Source of the DNA: Chitinispirillaceae bacterium
GTDB taxonomy: Bacteria; Fibrobacterota; Chitinivibrionia; Chitinivibrionales; Chitinispirillaceae
Direction of reading: 5' to 3'
Assembly (NCBI GenBank): GCA_016932075.1
Contig: JAFGDP010000116.1
Location: 1-6,377, forward strand
DNA: 6,377 bases
Shown: in pieces, positions 6,032-6,377 of the stretch
Position numbering within the stretch: the stretch's first letter is position 1
Layout: the number at the start of each line of letters is the position of its first letter
The notes under the pieces: generated by a model
What the model saw: only the letters and a program-made list of their open reading frames with translations
What the model was told of the DNA's origin: nothing
The model's database searches: none
Made by a program: the position numbers and the translations under genes

Positions 6032-6293
6032 ATGAAAAAAATAACGTTACTGTTAATTGCTGTTGGAATAATAGGCGGAAGCGTCTGCGCCAAAGACGCA
6101 ACGGTCAAAAAAGGGGCAAAAATTATGGACACCATCAAAATCGAAAGCACCGCGTTTGGACATATGCAGCCCATCCCGCCGCAGTACACCTGCGACGGGG
6201 CCGATATCTCCTCCCGCACTCTCGTGGAGCAGCGTCCCTGCCGACGCTCTTGGTATTGCCCATAATCAAACCATTGCCGCAGGGGGTTCATAA
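6032..6293 (+). pseudogene. Exported YbhB/YbcL (Raf-kinase-inhibitor-like) protein, frameshifted and truncated
   Basis: YbhB/YbcL proteins are PEBP-fold phospholipid/kinase-inhibitor-like proteins of about 150-190 residues with no firm bacterial role. The start has AGGG six bases before the ATG and a signal peptide (residues 1-20, cleavage after VCA). The family N-terminus IKIESTAFGHMQPIPPQYTC, then DGADIS, runs to residue 60. The native frame then reads SRTLVEQRPCRRSWYCP and stops at TAA 6263-6265. Shifting by one base at about 6209-6213 restores family-like sequence PALSWSSVPADALGIA, so one base has been gained there. Even in that frame the protein ends at HNQTIAAGGS with TAA at 6291-6293. 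The DDPDAP, HW and GPCPP blocks expected downstream are missing, so the gene is both frameshifted and deleted. The 84 bases after it (6294-6377) show no gene or hairpin. Confidence 0.8.
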
Positions 6294-6377
6294 TTAGGGT
6301 TTCCTGAACAACTTTCCGTATTTTATTTACATTGCCATCAAATAGATATCCGCAATCCGGTTAAACTTCTTATTTAG

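Noticed and set aside
5950..6297. Other ORFs over the YbhB-like gene (5950-6291 minus, 6013-6297 plus)
   Set aside because: They overlap the recognisable signal peptide and PEBP N-terminus in other frames and resemble no known protein.

Overview
The window looks like a chromosomal contig from an FCB-group bacterium, possibly Fibrobacterota-like. The evidence is one long exported protein with a C-terminal tail resembling a type IX secretion (T9SS) sorting domain. The phylum placement is inference and weak. The visible recA is GC-rich, while the rest of the window has a more mixed composition, as expected for accessory DNA beside a core gene.

Layout, left to right. (1) 1-935, minus strand: recA, cut off at its C-terminus by the window edge. 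(2) 1039-2111, minus: a RhuM-family gene broken into two frames by a one-base indel in a run of four T (coding strand), preceded at 2108-2341 by a small uncharacterised ORF that overlaps it by ATGA. (3) 2342-2480: a short AT-rich divergent promoter region. (4) 2481-5174, plus: an 897-residue secreted multidomain protein. It has a signal peptide, a probable seven-bladed beta-propeller from 41-residue repeats, an FN3 domain, two 89-residue duplicated FN3-like modules, a LamG-like jellyroll and a T9SS-type tail. (5) 5259-5819, minus: an ORF6N-domain gene, convergent with the previous one. (6) 6032-6293, plus: a decayed, exported YbhB/YbcL (Raf-kinase-inhibitor-like) gene carrying a frameshift and a truncation.

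The most interesting signal is a set of near-perfect inverted repeats tied to the two phage-antirepressor-like genes. A 25-bp perfect palindrome lies upstream of the ORF6N gene. A 27-bp near-perfect palindrome with the same core (GGTNACAANTTGTNACC, 14 of 17 bases identical) lies inside the ORF6N coding sequence. A different 23-bp perfect palindrome lies inside the rhuM coding sequence at a comparable place, just after the N-terminal domain. My inference is that these genes carry recognition sites for their own products within their conserved coding blocks. No metabolic pathway links the genes here: recA is a core gene, the large protein is probably a surface adhesin or binding protein, and the RhuM and ORF6N genes look like mobile regulatory modules.
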